Shown here in pieces: positions 56,035-56,677 of a stretch of 56,677 nucleotides of DNA. The notes under the pieces are model-generated. The model made no database searches. It saw only the letters and a list, made by a program, of their open reading frames with translations, and was not told where the DNA came from. The DNA comes from JBFMAI01 sp040755725 (GTDB taxonomy: Bacteria; Planctomycetota; Phycisphaerae; UBA1845; Fen-1342). Made by a program: the position numbers and the translations under genes. The first letter of the stretch is position 1, and each line of letters opens with the position of its first letter. The stretch lies in NCBI GenBank assembly GCA_040755725.1, contig JBFMAI010000010.1, positions 1 to 56,677 of the forward strand, written 5' to 3'.

Positions 56035-56677
56035 ATGGACTTCTACCGCTTCTTCAAGGGCATGGCGCTGAGCATGCTCCAGATGACCGCCGAGGGGATG
56101 ATCTGCGCCTTTGTTCCCGGCGGCGTGTTCATTGTCGGAGGTTACCACATGGCCCATGCCGGGGTGGACATGTGGCAGGAAGGGCTAAGCCTGAGCAATT
56201 GCCTGGAGATGGGGCTCGGCGCCGCCCCATTCGCGGGTAAGCTGATTGGTGGTTTCACCAAGGGATTGGCGAGGATGCGGGCCTCGCGCGCGGCAGCCGC
56301 CGGCGCGGCCGCCACCGGTGAGCTGCACCACGCCATCTCGATGAAGATATGGAAAGCGCTGGAGCGAAACCTGGCCACCAAGGGCAAGTACACGTATCGC
56401 GATCCGCGCTTCGTGACGCGTGCCAGGGACGCCGGCACGCACCGCGGCTACCAGGGTTGGCACCGGCAGGTTGACGACGAATTGTGGAACTGGATCACGA
56501 CTCACAAGCCAACGGCAGAGCAGTTCGAGGCCAAGCTCTACTCGCGTTACTGTCAGCGGGCGGGCAAAACCAGCCAGGCGGGGGCGGGTGAAAACCAGCC
56601 ACTTGAGGAGATTGCGGTTCGCGGTGACAGCCTATGCCGCCAGCAGTTGGCGGCAGGAGGCTGTGCATGGCGAATCG
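56035..56677 (+). CDS. Partial gene: RHS-tip-like protein with AHH/HNH-type nuclease domain, cut at the window edge
   Basis: The frame is open from ATG 56035 (AGGAG about 10 bases upstream; GTG at 56005 is an alternative) to the right edge, 214 codons. Residues 1-85 are Gly/Ala-rich and partly hydrophobic (MLQMTAEGMICAFVPGGVFI, GLSLSNCLEMGLGAAPFAG), like the linker that precedes toxin domains in RHS proteins. Then comes HHAISMKIWKALE (about 98-110), YRDPRFVTRARDAGTHRGYQ, GWHRQVDDELWNWI and EQFEAKLYSRYCQR. These resemble AHH-type (HNH/Endo VII fold) nuclease toxins; the family call is from motif memory. No RHS repeat region precedes it, so it could be an orphan toxin tip. Any immunity gene lies outside the window. 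Confidence 0.6.
   Translation, partial: MDFYRFFKGMALSMLQMTAEGMICAFVPGGVFIVGGYHMAHAGVDMWQEGLSLSNCLEMGLGAAPFAGKLIGGFTKGLARMRASRAAAAGAAATGELHHAISMKIWKALERNLATKGKYTYRDPRFVTRARDAGTHRGYQGWHRQVDDELWNWITTHKPTAEQFEAKLYSRYCQRAGKTSQAGAGENQPLEEIAVRGDSLCRQQLAAGGCAWRI

Overview
The window is a high-GC, gene-dense chromosomal stretch that most resembles a planctomycete (Planctomycetota, possibly Phycisphaerae). The reasons are two PEP-CTERM type exported proteins, a secreted protein with CC-rich repeats at the left edge, many DUF-poor secreted proteins, dispersed GC-rich palindromes of a kind common in that phylum, and a Gram-negative envelope (TolC-type lipoprotein, HtrA, a flagellar switch protein). The phylum call is inference from style and gene content; no rRNA is present.

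Left part (1-10.5 kb): a truncated secreted protein, rpoN (sigma-54) with a good sigma-70 promoter, a lone fliM, then a five-gene minus-strand operon for fatty-acid/butyrate-type beta-oxidation (two acyl-CoA dehydrogenases, thiolase, 3-hydroxyacyl-CoA dehydrogenase, enoyl-CoA hydratase) driven from a clear promoter at 10413-10441. The operon end and several of its gaps are loaded with repeat palindromes. Middle (10.5-26 kb): a lipid/polyprenol kinase-like membrane protein, selA, DAHP synthase, several unrecognised exported or membrane proteins, nadE, tmk-holB, a TMTC-like glycosyltransferase with TPRs, a TolC-like lipoprotein and tRNA-Gln(CUG).

26-38 kb: an oppBC-type permease pair, a CvpA-like protein, an FHA-GAF histidine kinase, cold-shock protein, pnp and rpsO, a PEP-CTERM gene next to a decayed 5-prime-truncated copy, and htrA/degP. 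38-45 kb: a formate dehydrogenase operon (fdnG-fdnH-NrfD/HybB-like subunit-dihaem cytochrome c-fdhE). Its catalytic subunit is read through an in-frame UGA at codon 188, with a SECIS-like hairpin starting 11 bases later. This fits the selA gene 30 kb away in the same window.

45-56.7 kb: a three-gene phosphorelay-like operon (receiver; receiver-kinase hybrid; Cache-HAMP kinase) lies divergent from a type I glutamine synthetase gene. That gene has a near-consensus sigma-54 promoter and a Phe where the adenylylated Tyr of the enterobacterial enzyme sits. It is followed by an M61-type peptidase with a PDZ domain, an ADP-forming acyl-CoA synthetase fused to a GNAT domain, and a right-edge partial gene that looks like an orphan RHS-type nuclease toxin tip. 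No prophage, insertion sequence with transposase, or CRISPR array was seen. The most notable points are the selenocysteine module, the rpoN/sigma-54-glnA link, the families of dispersed palindromes (one pair in inverted orientation around fdhE) and the candidate toxin at the right edge.
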